Numbered from the stretch's first letter, positions 16,640 to 26,800 are shown. The stretch is DNA of 64,000 bases from Paenibacillus wulumuqiensis (GCF_000971965.1 NZ_KQ040792.1:248001-312000); one strand, 5' to 3'. Numbers and translations are program-made. The notes: generated by a model from the sequence alone, not told the origin.

Positions 16640-16705
16640 ATGATTAAAAAGTCTTCCAAAAAGAAAGGTACATTGCGTACAACAACTCCGTACACAGCTT
16701 CATAA
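16640..16705 (+). CDS. 21-residue cationic peptide, likely precursor or signal
   Basis: A very short gene with a near-ideal ribosome binding site (AAAGGAGG, eight bases before ATG). The product begins MIKKSSKKKG and ends TTTPYTAS: a strongly basic half with six Lys and a Thr-rich, uncharged tail. It has no hydrophobic signal peptide, Cys or Trp. The stop is 11 bases ahead of a perfect 12-bp terminator stem. Promoter, ribosome binding site, short frame and terminator together make a compact, probably highly expressed unit. The next gene, an ATPase-TPR protein, starts only 85 bases later. The layout recalls precursor peptides or RRNPP-type signals next to their TPR partners. I do not recognise the peptide family. 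Confidence 0.7.
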   Translation: MIKKSSKKKGTLRTTTPYTAS

Positions 16706-16716
16706 TGAGTAAGGGA

Positions 16717-16753
16717 ATGGGTCCAAGTCTGTACTTGGACCCATTCTTTCTTT
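16717..16753 (+). terminator. Intrinsic terminator between peptide and ATPase-TPR genes
   Basis: ATGGGTCCAAGT (16717-16728) pairs perfectly with ACTTGGACCCAT (16733-16744) over a four-base loop, then TCTTTCTTTT. Only 36 bases separate it from the next start codon and no promoter fits there, so the downstream gene is probably reached by read-through. Confidence 0.9.
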
Positions 16754-16789
16754 TACTGGCTTTTATCCTAATCCAAGGAGAGATGAGAG

Positions 16790-19132
16790 ATGACAAGTTC
16801 CACTGTTACTTCCCCAACGCGGTATCGCAGCCGCTATATTCCGCTGATTGAGCAGGCGTGGCAGCGTATGGCATCGGAATCAGAGGTTTCCTTTCTGGCG
16901 ATCACCGGTGCCGGTGGCAGCGGGAAGCTGGATACTTTCCGGACATTTGCCGAAGCACAGCATTTGCCGCATCAGGCATTTTACACAAATGGCAGTCAGC
17001 TGGCTAACGGCTATTTTGCCGGCTTTTACCCGCTCTTTATGTATATGATGGCTGCCTGTGAGGCCGAGTATCCCGAGATTATTGCCCGGCACGAACAGTC
17101 GATCAAGCGCCTGTTTCCATTTATTCCGTCGGCGTCCTATCAGGTGCCTGCAGATCTGACCAACCTGGCTCTGCAGGAAGAGCGGACACGTTTTTATCAT
17201 CATGAATTTCAGGAAAAGCTGCTGCATGGGATCTATGAATTTTTCATTGATTATTGCGAGCATACCCGGGAGCAATTCGTGCTGGTCATTGATAATGCGG
17301 ATCAGCTCTCACCGACGATTCAGATGCTGCTCCGCATTATGAGCTACCGTCAGGAATGGCAGGAGACGATCCGGATTGTCCTCTTATTCGATGGAGATAT
17401 GAATTACGAACTGCAGCGTCACTGTGAGCAGGTACACATTGAGCCGCTGGATCATACCGAGGCGAAAGAGATTCTCGCTGCCCATGATATTCCTGCCGTT
17501 CCGGCGCGTGTGCTGGATGAGATGCTGCATATCGCTTCCGGTAATACGGCAGGTCTGCTGCTGCTGACCGAATGCATGAATGATTCCCTGCCCGTGTTCA
17601 ATTACCTGACCCTGGATACATACACTGATTTTTATCTGAGCCGCAAAGGGCAGGCTTTCCGTTATGCATTGCTAAAGCAGTATATCCAGCAGGATGGTAT
17701 CGACGATCATCCGGCGGCTGTCCGCAACTATGCGATCAGCTCGGTTGAACTGAAAGACCAGCTGCACCGTCAGCGTATACGCGAGATGGAACAGCAGCCG
17801 ATGGAAGAGCGGATTATGCATCCTGTTCATTATGTCTCGCTGAGCTTCGAAGTGGAACAGTTGACCTTGCTGGCTCCGGTGGCGATCAAGCTGCAGGAGA
17901 TCGGGGTGTATAACACCTGGTTTGACCTGTTCTCCCGCTATTTCATCAGTTCGGATCTGCGCATGCTGCCGGATGGGGATGAGCTGCACAATGCTGTGTT
18001 TGTCCGGATGTCATTCATTCTGTATTCGCTCGGCATCGCCAAAATGTCGATCCCCTATCTGGAGTTCTTTTATGAGAACTTTCCGGAGAGCAAGCTGATC
18101 CCGATGATTCTCTATTCCCAGAGCATGACCTATGGACGGTATCAGGTACCGGTCCAGCTGGACAAGGCCGAGCATTTTGCCATGATGAATCTGGAGAAGA
18201 TCGATTCCATGTTCAAGGATCATCCCAAGCATGTGTATGTCAAAGTATTTGCCGAGAATGCGCTGGCGTATATCCGGGCCAAGCAGGGCCGGTTCGATGA
18301 AGCGATCGAGCTGTGCACGGCAGGCATTCACAAAATGAAAGACATTTACGGGGAAGACAAATATGCGCTGCATCAGTCTATCCTCGTCTACAATACCGGC
18401 CAGATCTACGAAATTCTCAAAGACTTTGATAAGGCGTACGAGATGTATGACCATGCGATCCGCCTTGACCCCTATTACGGAGAGTATTACAACGATATGG
18501 CCAATCTGCTGCAAAATCATGGCCGTCTGGAGCAGGCGCTGGACTATTATCAACGGGCGATTGACCTTTGTCCGCCATACTATGAAGCCCATATGAACCG
18601 GGCAGGCGTGTATGAGAAGCTGGGACAGTCCGAACAGGCCTATCAGGATTATCTGCGCGTGATTGAACTGAAGCCGGATACCGCTCATGCCTACAGCCAG
18701 CTCAGTACGCTGTGCTACCAGCAGGAGCAATATGATGAGGCGGAGGAATGGATCAACCAGGCGATCTATTATCAGGCAGGCGAAGCTCTGTTTTACAACA
18801 ATAAAGGGTTGATCCTGCAGGAGCAGCAGCGTCATGACGAAGCGAAGCAGTGCTTTGAAGAATCGATTCGCCGCAATCCGCGTCTGTCGGAAGCTTACAG
18901 CAATGCAGCAGTGCTGGCATTCGAGCAGGAACAGTATGAGCAGAGTCTGGCGCTGATCAACCAGGCGATTGAACTGGATGCCGATCCGGATTACCGGATC
19001 AACCGCGGAATTGTCTATCGGGCGCTCCAGGATACCGAGCAGGCACTGGCGGAATTTGAATATGCCCGTCAGCACAAGCAGTCTGATGATTATGTGGATC
19101 AATTGATCCGGGAGACGACGACTGTCTCCTGA
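16790..19132 (+). CDS. STAND-like ATPase with C-terminal TPR array
   Basis: 780 residues, AAGGAG before the ATG. Residues about 10-320 look like an AAA/STAND-type NTPase: P-loop GAGGSGK at 40-46 and Walker B FVLVIDNADQ with Asp168. The residue after the P-loop lysine is Leu, not Thr/Ser, so nucleotide binding or hydrolysis may be altered. Residues about 330-480 are a helical linker. From about 490 to 770 there are some seven or eight TPR units, e.g. YYNDMANLLQNHGRLEQALD and AHMNRAGVYEKLGQSEQAYQ. No DNA-binding or effector domain and no transmembrane helix is visible. TPR arrays bind peptides, and the 21-residue peptide gene is immediately upstream, so peptide sensing or handling is a reasonable inference. 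Function unknown. Confidence 0.82.
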   Translation: MTSSTVTSPTRYRSRYIPLIEQAWQRMASESEVSFLAITGAGGSGKLDTFRTFAEAQHLPHQAFYTNGSQLANGYFAGFYPLFMYMMAACEAEYPEIIARHEQSIKRLFPFIPSASYQVPADLTNLALQEERTRFYHHEFQEKLLHGIYEFFIDYCEHTREQFVLVIDNADQLSPTIQMLLRIMSYRQEWQETIRIVLLFDGDMNYELQRHCEQVHIEPLDHTEAKEILAAHDIPAVPARVLDEMLHIASGNTAGLLLLTECMNDSLPVFNYLTLDTYTDFYLSRKGQAFRYALLKQYIQQDGIDDHPAAVRNYAISSVELKDQLHRQRIREMEQQPMEERIMHPVHYVSLSFEVEQLTLLAPVAIKLQEIGVYNTWFDLFSRYFISSDLRMLPDGDELHNAVFVRMSFILYSLGIAKMSIPYLEFFYENFPESKLIPMILYSQSMTYGRYQVPVQLDKAEHFAMMNLEKIDSMFKDHPKHVYVKVFAENALAYIRAKQGRFDEAIELCTAGIHKMKDIYGEDKYALHQSILVYNTGQIYEILKDFDKAYEMYDHAIRLDPYYGEYYNDMANLLQNHGRLEQALDYYQRAIDLCPPYYEAHMNRAGVYEKLGQSEQAYQDYLRVIELKPDTAHAYSQLSTLCYQQEQYDEAEEWINQAIYYQAGEALFYNNKGLILQEQQRHDEAKQCFEESIRRNPRLSEAYSNAAVLAFEQEQYEQSLALINQAIELDADPDYRINRGIVYRALQDTEQALAEFEYARQHKQSDDYVDQLIRETTTVS

Positions 19133-19151
19133 GTACTTTTGCCGGCTGGTC

Positions 19152-19196
19152 TGAGGACATTATGACCTGGAGATTCCGGTTGTCGTAATGTCCTCA
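19152..19196 (+). other. Long stem-loop without T-run in the operon
   Basis: TGAGGACATTATGAC (19152-19166) and GTCGTAATGTCCTCA (19182-19196) pair over 15 positions (one G-T) with a 15-base loop. No T-run follows, so it is probably an RNA stability or processing element, or an operator, rather than a terminator. Confidence 0.7.
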
Positions 19197-19248
19197 CCTG
19201 TGTCGATACCGGTATTTCATATGAATGTTTTTGAGGAGGTAGGTCGTA

Positions 19249-20490
19249 ATGAATATGGTTCTGGTTCGATTATGGCCGGTATATCTGGCCTATGCGCTCA
19301 GTCAGTTTGGTAACTGGGCGTTTCGCGCGGGCTTTGTCTATGCGCTGTACGATCAGCAGAATGGTTCCAACTCGGTGCTGGGCTGGACAATTGTACTCGT
19401 CTATGTACCGGTGCTGCTCGGCGGGAAGCTGCTGTCTCCCTGGACCGACCGGTTTGACAGTCGCCGCACGCTGATCTGGATCGATATCTCGCGGGCGGTA
19501 TTGCTGCTGCCGCTGCTGTTTATTCATGACTTTGCCAATACGGGTGTGGTAGTAATGAGTCTGGTCGTGGTCATGATCCTCAGCCTGTTTACACCGGTAT
19601 TCTCTTCTGCCCAGTCGGTCTATATCCGCAAGCAGATCGATGAGGAGCATATTACACCGGCGCTGGCAGTCATCTCGAATCTGGACTGGCTGTGTACGCT
19701 GATCGGTACGATGTGCGGCCCACTGCTGCTGATTTATCTGGATTTTCAGAAAATCGTAATGATCGACCTGCTGACCTTCATCGCATCTATCCTGATATTC
19801 TACGCATTATTGCAGAAAAATACCGGAGGCAAGCAGGCGCCTCAGACAGCTGCCTCCGCTCAGCCGGAAGCAGCTCCAGCCGGCAAGCTGATCAATCTGG
19901 CTGTGCTGTCCATTTTCTTTTTGAATCTGGGTGCTGGCGTGATCAATCTCTATCCGAACGTCATTGCACGCAATGTATACGGGGTGGGCGAGATCGGTCT
20001 GAGTTATGTGTATCTTGCCAACGGGCTGGGAGGGCTGCTGGGTGCACTGCTGATTGCACAGCTGCGCAAGAAGTTCCAGCTGCTGCATATCGTGGGTGTG
20101 GCTTCATTGTGTATCGCGCTATCGCTGTTCTTGATGGGGCTGTTGAATCAGTTTGTGGTGTCCATTGTGGCATCCTCGCTCATGTTATTGTTTGGCCAGT
20201 TGTTCGGCGTCGGGGTCCATTCCTATTTGCTGAAAAATAATCCGGTCAGCCAGACAGGACGCATTACCGGGCTATTTATGTACGCGACCTTCTCAGGAGT
20301 AGCGTTAAATGCTATATTATTCGCGACTTTATTATCTTCGGCATCGGTTGGGGTGCTATCCCTGTTTCTTACTCTTTGCGCAGTATCCGCGGGGGTCTCG
20401 GCGGTATTGCTGCTGATCTATGTGCTGCTCAAGTCGCAGGCGGAGAAAAGGGAGCAGGCCGTCACAGCCGATCCGGTTAAGCAGACGTAA
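19249..20490 (+). CDS. MFS transporter, exporter type
   Basis: 413 residues with about 12 transmembrane helices and a hydrophilic central loop (residues about 185-215, KQAPQTAASAQPEAAPAGK). The pattern SPWTDRFDSRRTLIWIDISRA after helix 2 is the MFS loop 2-3 signature (D-R-x-x-R-R form) seen in macrolide-efflux and enterobactin-exporter-like members. GAGGAGGT lies eight bases before ATG. It follows the ATPase-TPR gene by 116 bases with only a T-less hairpin between, so it is likely in the same transcript. Export of the locus's peptide or product is possible but not shown; MFS proteins more often move small molecules. Confidence 0.85.
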   Translation: MNMVLVRLWPVYLAYALSQFGNWAFRAGFVYALYDQQNGSNSVLGWTIVLVYVPVLLGGKLLSPWTDRFDSRRTLIWIDISRAVLLLPLLFIHDFANTGVVVMSLVVVMILSLFTPVFSSAQSVYIRKQIDEEHITPALAVISNLDWLCTLIGTMCGPLLLIYLDFQKIVMIDLLTFIASILIFYALLQKNTGGKQAPQTAASAQPEAAPAGKLINLAVLSIFFLNLGAGVINLYPNVIARNVYGVGEIGLSYVYLANGLGGLLGALLIAQLRKKFQLLHIVGVASLCIALSLFLMGLLNQFVVSIVASSLMLLFGQLFGVGVHSYLLKNNPVSQTGRITGLFMYATFSGVALNAILFATLLSSASVGVLSLFLTLCAVSAGVSAVLLLIYVLLKSQAEKREQAVTADPVKQT

Positions 20491-20543
20491 ACGGCAGGTA
20501 GGTATACGGTAAGTATGTACATTGAAGAAAATGGGGTGTATGC

Positions 20544-20897
20544 ATGACGGAATGGAAAAAGCTGAGCCTGTCGGCGATAGCCGATCAGGTACAGGGCGAA
20601 TACAGCAATTTTGTACTGGAGCAGGCGAATGACCATTGTGTACGGATCGCTGTCTTTACAGGGGAATATCAGTGGCATTATCATCCCGATTCGGATGAGA
20701 TTTTCATGGTGCTGGAAGGGGAACTGCTCATGGATCTGCCGGATGGCATTACGCTGGCAATCGGACCGGGAGAAGTATTCAAAGTGCCTGCCGGGGTAGT
20801 GCATCGTACGCGTGCAGAGGTGCGGACCGTGAATTTGTGCTTTGAGCGGGAGGAAGCGGCAACCGTATTTACGGAAATGAAGCAGGAGAATCTCTGA
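20544..20897 (+). CDS. Single-domain cupin
   Basis: 117 residues. The cupin motif 1 is complete: WHYHPDSDEIFMVLEGEL provides the two His and the Glu, and VFKVPAGVVHRTRA supplies motif 2 with its His, so a metal site is intact. Small cupins of this type act as isomerases, dioxygenases or metabolite sensors; I cannot choose. The stop overlaps the start of the S9 peptidase gene (TGATG at 20895-20899), so the two are translationally coupled. GGGGTG precedes the ATG. Confidence 0.86.
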   Translation: MTEWKKLSLSAIADQVQGEYSNFVLEQANDHCVRIAVFTGEYQWHYHPDSDEIFMVLEGELLMDLPDGITLAIGPGEVFKVPAGVVHRTRAEVRTVNLCFEREEAATVFTEMKQENL

Positions 20898-23611
20898 TGG
20901 ATGCCCGCGCCTGCTGGAGCGGCTGGATTCTGGAAGCGGAGATGGCGCTGCCTTTTCATTATGATGAGGAGCAATTGGAAGAGATGATGGATCGGTATGC
21001 AGTGATGCTGTCACCGACCGGTACTTCGCATTCATCGTTGGAAAGCAGGCAGGGAAGACAGGCACAGTATGGCACGATCTGTCTGTGGAGAACGAGGGTG
21101 TTTGTACCGGCAGCCATACATATTCAAATAATCGGGCCGGACGATAATGAGCTGCCGGAGACTGCACGGCTGTACTGGAATAGTCAGTATATGGAAGGAA
21201 GTACCCAACCCTTAACCCTGTGTCCGGGTTCGCATGAGCTTTCTCTGCTGCTGTACAGCCCGAAGCCGGAGGAAGAGCAGGAATCCATAGACCATAATCC
21301 AGGTGAAGGGAAATTATCCTTCCAGCTGGAGGATGCAGATCACGACCCAGGCGAAGGTGGATTGCCTTTCCTGCTGCAGGATGAGGAAGGCCCGCTACCG
21401 CTTGATCCTGATGCAGCCAATCTACGATTCAGCCTGCATGACATGGATACGCTGAGTGAATACATAGAAGCTACCGTTTCTCCGGATGGAAAATGGGCAG
21501 CGAGCATTACCCGTCATACCGATCTGGAGCAGGATCAGTACAATTATCCAATCGGGATATACCGGGTGACATCCGCTGGACTGAAGCTTGATCGGAGCCT
21601 GTCTGTCCGGGAACCGCATACTCTGCGTTTCTCTGCGGATAGTCGGCGTCTGGCCTTTGTCGCTGTTGCCAGCGAAGGATACTGGGATATGATTATTTGT
21701 CTGGAACTGGCGAACGGTCGGGAGCGCATTCTGCTCTCCGGGCTCCATCATGCCGGACAATTAGCCTGGCATCCACAGCGGGATGAGCTATTTTTTGTAT
21801 GTGATGATTATGATGGTCCGGAAGAGTACCGGGTGCTGCACATCCGGGAACTGCCGCAGCGACTGTCCTGGTGGCGACCGCAAAAGGTGATCGGAAGATT
21901 GCTGCTGAATCAGCCTATGCCAGGTGGAGAAGTGCTGCTCCAGCGTATATCTCCCAAAATGTACGATATCCAGCATCTGCATGTGCATGGTGAATATTTG
22001 TATTATGTGGAGGAACAGCGCGGCAGCTCGATTCATCCGGCACTGCTGCTCCATCGGCTGAACCTGTTATCGGGTACGGACAAGGTACAGCGGCTGCCAA
22101 ATGCGATCATTACCGGTATGCAGCTGTCTCCTTCCGGTCAGATGCTGGCCTATATCGGTTCCCGCTGGCAGGGGGAAGAGAAAGAGAAACTGGAACAGCC
22201 GAAAAGAACAGACCGGAATTATGCCGCTTCACCAGCGGACGCGGCTGTACAGGCAGCTGCATCCACTGCCGCTTCAGCTGCCGCCAGCTCAGAGACAGCA
22301 TACGGATACGGCATCAATATTTATGACCTGCGTACTCATATTCTGCAGTTAACCGATGGCTCTATTCAGCAGCTGGATCATCCGTCTCCGGCGCAATCCG
22401 GCACTCCGGTCGGCATAGCCCGGCTGAATCAGGAATTGGTATGGGTAGGCGAAGATCATCTGCGCTATGTGATTACAGCAGGCTCGCTTACCGGAATAGC
22501 CGATTGCCACGGTATCGCTGAAGGTCAGCTTCAATATGGAATTCGGCTGGATACCGGATCGTCCCGGCTGCACAGCTTTACTGCTGCCGGCGAAGTGCTG
22601 GCAGTACAATCCGAATATGGACACCCCTACCGGCCTGCATGGTATGCACAGAATCCGATCCAACCGGGTGCAGATACGGAGGGAAAGTGGAATACGCTTG
22701 CTCTCCAGGCCGATTCCTCCCTGCTGGCGGAAGGATCGCTCGCCTATCGCTGGGTGGGCTATCAGCCGATTGCCCGGCAATCCTCCGAAAGGGAGAATGA
22801 AGGTGGTATAGAGAAAGCGAGGATGTGGATCGCCTGGCCGGAGCAGTCCGCTGCCGCAGAGCAATCGTCCATCCCGCTGGTCGTCTATCTGTACGGTGGG
22901 GCTTCTCCACTGCTGCAGGGATTCGATCCGCTGCACCAGTGTCTGGTAACCCACGGCATGGCGGTACTGGTGCTGAATCCGCTGGGCGCAGCAGGTTATG
23001 GAGCATCCTCCGCGGATCGGCATGTCAACGACTGGGGACGGGAGGCAGTTGGAGAAATCAGCGAGATGCTGGAAGAGGTGCTGGAACGGTATCCGGTACT
23101 GAATCGGCGGGCTGTAGGCATTTACGGAGGCAGTTATGGCGGTTTTCTGAGTTATCTGCTGGCAGCCCGGACGTCGTCGTTCAGTGCGGTATGCACCATA
23201 GGCGGCATCAGCAATATTACGAGCTACTGGGGCAGCAGCCAGGTGGGGTATTTGTATGGTCTGTCTGCACTGTCCGGCAGTTATCCCTGGTCTCATCCCG
23301 AGCTGTATGTGCAGCAGTCGCCTTTATTCTACAGTCAGCATATTCAGGCACCGGTTCTGATGCTGCATGGAGAGCAGGATCGTAATGTACCGGTCGGCGA
23401 ATCCGAGCAGCTGTTCACTGCGCTGCGCATGCAGGACAAGACGGCAGAGATGATGATTTTTGCAAATGAACAGCATGCCATCCGTTCCAAGCCAAGAGCC
23501 TATGTCGCTTCCCAGAAATACATGGTGGCCTGGTTTGAGAAGTATCTGAACCGGAACCCTCAGCTGTGGGAAGAGCTAACCGGATCGGAGATTGAAATCA
23601 TACTGGATTAG
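20897..23611 (+). CDS. S9 family peptidase (acyl-aminoacyl / prolyl oligopeptidase type)
   Basis: 904 residues. The C-terminal alpha/beta hydrolase carries the full triad: Ser746 in GGSYGGF, Asp828 in HGEQDRNVP and His860 in NEQHAIRSKPR. Residues about 180-640 form a WD/TolB-like propeller (SPDGKWAASITR, FSADSRRLAFVAV) that normally gates the active site to short peptides. The N-terminal 120 residues are unlike typical members. Residues about 130-165 hold two imperfect copies of an acidic unit (PGEGKLSFQLEDAD / PGEGGLPFLLQDEE). An Ala/Ser-rich linker lies near residue 455. There is no signal peptide, so it is cytoplasmic. Coupled to the cupin gene and ended by the operon terminator; a peptide-trimming role at this locus is a plausible inference. 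Confidence 0.88.
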   Translation: MDARACWSGWILEAEMALPFHYDEEQLEEMMDRYAVMLSPTGTSHSSLESRQGRQAQYGTICLWRTRVFVPAAIHIQIIGPDDNELPETARLYWNSQYMEGSTQPLTLCPGSHELSLLLYSPKPEEEQESIDHNPGEGKLSFQLEDADHDPGEGGLPFLLQDEEGPLPLDPDAANLRFSLHDMDTLSEYIEATVSPDGKWAASITRHTDLEQDQYNYPIGIYRVTSAGLKLDRSLSVREPHTLRFSADSRRLAFVAVASEGYWDMIICLELANGRERILLSGLHHAGQLAWHPQRDELFFVCDDYDGPEEYRVLHIRELPQRLSWWRPQKVIGRLLLNQPMPGGEVLLQRISPKMYDIQHLHVHGEYLYYVEEQRGSSIHPALLLHRLNLLSGTDKVQRLPNAIITGMQLSPSGQMLAYIGSRWQGEEKEKLEQPKRTDRNYAASPADAAVQAAASTAASAAASSETAYGYGINIYDLRTHILQLTDGSIQQLDHPSPAQSGTPVGIARLNQELVWVGEDHLRYVITAGSLTGIADCHGIAEGQLQYGIRLDTGSSRLHSFTAAGEVLAVQSEYGHPYRPAWYAQNPIQPGADTEGKWNTLALQADSSLLAEGSLAYRWVGYQPIARQSSERENEGGIEKARMWIAWPEQSAAAEQSSIPLVVYLYGGASPLLQGFDPLHQCLVTHGMAVLVLNPLGAAGYGASSADRHVNDWGREAVGEISEMLEEVLERYPVLNRRAVGIYGGSYGGFLSYLLAARTSSFSAVCTIGGISNITSYWGSSQVGYLYGLSALSGSYPWSHPELYVQQSPLFYSQHIQAPVLMLHGEQDRNVPVGESEQLFTALRMQDKTAEMMIFANEQHAIRSKPRAYVASQKYMVAWFEKYLNRNPQLWEELTGSEIEIILD

Positions 23612-23713
23612 GCGGTAGCGGGTAAAGCTCCGTTTTATCGTGGTTCGATCAACAGCTGTTCCCTGCGTCGGATATTGCTGCCAGCCCTATACCTGTCGTA
23701 TCCTCTTAAATAG

Positions 23714-23751
23714 CAAACAACCTTCTGCATATGTATACAGAAGGTTGTTTG
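23714..23751 (+). terminator. Intrinsic terminator of the peptide/TPR/MFS/S9 unit
   Basis: CAAACAACCTTCTG and its exact complement flank a ten-base loop, followed by TTATTTATT. It is the first clear terminator after 16753 on the plus strand. Confidence 0.85.
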
Positions 23752-23826
23752 TTATTTATTGTTAGCACAGATGAACGTTCTATAGTGATATTAAACTATT
23801 GTCAAATGTATATGCAGACAGCAAAT

Positions 23827-23855
23827 ACTCCTCTGCATATACCATACAGAGGAGT
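23827..23855. other. Inverted repeat between convergent genes
   Basis: ACTCCTCTG and CAGAGGAGT pair over an 11-base loop. It may end transcription of the propeller gene on the minus strand, but the T-run is weak. Confidence 0.5.
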
Positions 23856-23898
23856 GCTGCTTATGATCGGAATTGACATATATGAAGATGAATAAATT

Positions 23899-26800
23899 CT
23901 AATAATTAAACTTCAAAATCGTCTGTTTGCGCTTTTCGAAATCATCTGTTCTACTTACATATGCTGTACCGTCCGTCAAAAATACAATACCATCATCTCC
24001 CCCTGTATAAGGGATTTTTGTTAGGTTATTTGTCTGGATCGGCAGCGTATTCAGCTGCTGTGAACTGATTTTGTAAGTGTCACGTCTCCAGGTGGTGTAC
24101 AGTTCCAGTGTAGAAATATACAGATCACCGGCAGGAGAGAAATCCAGATCATCAGAGCTGACAGGCAGTTCGGTGATCAACGTGGACTTGTTCCAATCGT
24201 TACCTGATAAACGAACGATTTTGGAAGTGACGCCTGTTTTGCCGTACACATTTACAGCGGCATACAATCTGCCCTGTTTATCAAACTCAAGGCCGTTGAT
24301 TTTATGCGGAGCCGTACCGGTTTCTTTGGCTGTGAAAGGCATGTACGTACGGCTGAGTTTCATCAGTTGATCCGCTGTAAGAGTTTTGCCACTTTGAAGA
24401 TATTTGGCTTCAATTTTGAAAATCATGTTATCCATATTATTACGTGTGAAAAACAAATCGCCCGATGCATTCACAGCTACAGCGGCTGTATCCTCGATCG
24501 CTGCCAATCTCGTTTTTTGCATGGTCTGCAAAGAGATCTTGTATAGGCCATGATTAGGATTGTCTTTGTAAGCATAATTGGAAAGGTACAGATTCTGGCT
24601 ATCGGCATCCATACTGTTAATGCCGGTAATATACCAGTCTGTCAGTTGGCCGGGAGTCGGTTTGACAGTTACTTCACGCGTTTTTTCCAGAGAAGCGATA
24701 CCGGCTGGATTCACGGCTACGTAATGAATCGTGTAGACGCCTACCTTGGTAGTATCGAGTTTAGGGACGAATTCACCGTTAAAGGAATACGTTGTTTTAA
24801 CATCAAACTTGGAATATTGCTGATCTTCAATAACCCGAATTCCTGGATCGGTATAAATATCACCCTGTACAACAGTGTCCGAGTAACCTTCTAAAGTAAG
24901 GATTGGACGAGCTTCAGGGTATACACGTTTCAGACTTTGCCCATTACTAAAATAGGATGTTCCATTAGGAAGGAACAATAATCCATTATAAGGTTCATTT
25001 CGAATCACATCTTGTTTATACGAAATGAGCTTTTCGTCTGCAACAGGCAGTGTTCCCTTTAGATCAGCAGCACTGATTTTGACGATACCGGCAGCATAAG
25101 TATAATACGACTGCGGGCTTGGAGTTTTAAAATAAAGATTACCTTGGTTATCAAAAGCGATCGCTGTAATCATGGAAGCTTCTTCCGAAACAGGAATCAA
25201 TGTTTTGGAGGCGTTGTTCCAACGCAGCAAGCCAGGGTCCATATCCCATCCTTTATCCAGAGAGATATACAACTGATTGTTTATATCCATAGCCAGTCCG
25301 CTAATTTTGCTTTCAGGGATATACGCATAGTTAATACTTTTCGCCAGCAGCTGGTCGACAGTCAATGGTTGATTCAGAGAAGCGGCATCGATTTTTTTGA
25401 TATACGTATATTCCGGATTTTTGGCATTCGGTACGGTGTAGTATAAGCCGCCCTTGGAATCGACAGTCACAGCCTGCAGATTCAGCGTATTAGAGCCGTA
25501 TACCAGCTGTGTAACCGTACGGGTAGACAGGGAAACTTTGGACAATCCATTATTCCCCTGGGCGATGTAGGCGTGATCTTTATAATATGCCATGCCGTAA
25601 GGTGTAGGAATATTCAGAGTCTCCAGCCGATAAGGATCTGCTACTCCTGGGCTAGTAGGAGCTTCATCGTAAAATGGAAGTTTATAAATATTTCCCTTAG
25701 AATAATCCGGATTGGTAACGTAACCTTCTCCGTTCGGGAGGAAGGTTATTCCATGATACTGGCGGGTGGAATCGCCTACACCTTTATCCAATATGTTGGA
25801 AGTCAACACGGGCTGATTTTCTTGCAGTACACTGGCAGGGATTTTGTATGTGCCATGATAATCAAAGCCTGTAAAATTGGCATACAGATTACCGCCAGGG
25901 CTAATTTCAATATCTGCAATGTCACTCAGATTTTTGCGGATAATGTCATCTCCTTCGCCAAATTGCTGGAACGAAGAAAGTGTGTCATCCATTGAGCGGA
26001 TAATGATTGCATGTTCATAACGACCGTTGAGTGGTTGTATTGCCGAAATGTACAAACGACCCTGGCTGTCAAAGTCCAGACCTATGATTTCAATACGTTC
26101 TTTTTCACTCTCTTCTGCAGAGAAAGGCTTTATTTCCTCGGCAGCTGCCCATAATGCTGAACTTGTCAAAGGCTGATTCTCATTCAGATAGCGGCTTTCC
26201 AATTTGAAGAAGCAGCCATGATCCCTGGCAGCTGAGAAGTAAAGATCACCTGAATTGCTAACAGCGACGCCTTGTACATCGGACAACTTGACGACAAGCT
26301 TGCGGCTGTAGTCTTTCAAAGATACTTTGTAGATACCGCCATCTGGATTATCTATAGTCGATGGATTGGCAATATAGACGGCGTTATTGGCATAATCCAT
26401 ACTGACAGGATTAGTGAAGTCGACTTCTGTCAGGTCTTTAGGTTTTTCTTTTACAACAACAGTACGTGTAACTTCATAAGCAGAGCGCTGATCTGGTGTA
26501 GTTACGTTATAGTGCACACTGTATGTTCCAACAATATGAGTATCAATGGCTTCTACGGGTTTTCCATTCAGAGAGTAGGTGATCTGTGTTTTGAGATCAT
26601 GATACTTTTCGTCTTCAGCATAAGCTGAGGCTTCCTGATAGGTTTCTCCATTGATAAGAGTGATGGAAGATTCGCCATTCAGAGTGATCAGAGGACGCCC
26701 ATCCATAAAGATACGGCGAATTTTTGTACCATCTGTAGAGTAGGAGGTTCCATCCGGTAAAAATATCATTCCACTAATAAGATACTTCAGATCAGGATAA

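Noticed and set aside
18011-19102. 363-codon minus-strand frame opposite the TPR region
   Set aside because: Antisense shadow of TPR codons; composition is Leu/Ile/His-rich with no start signals.
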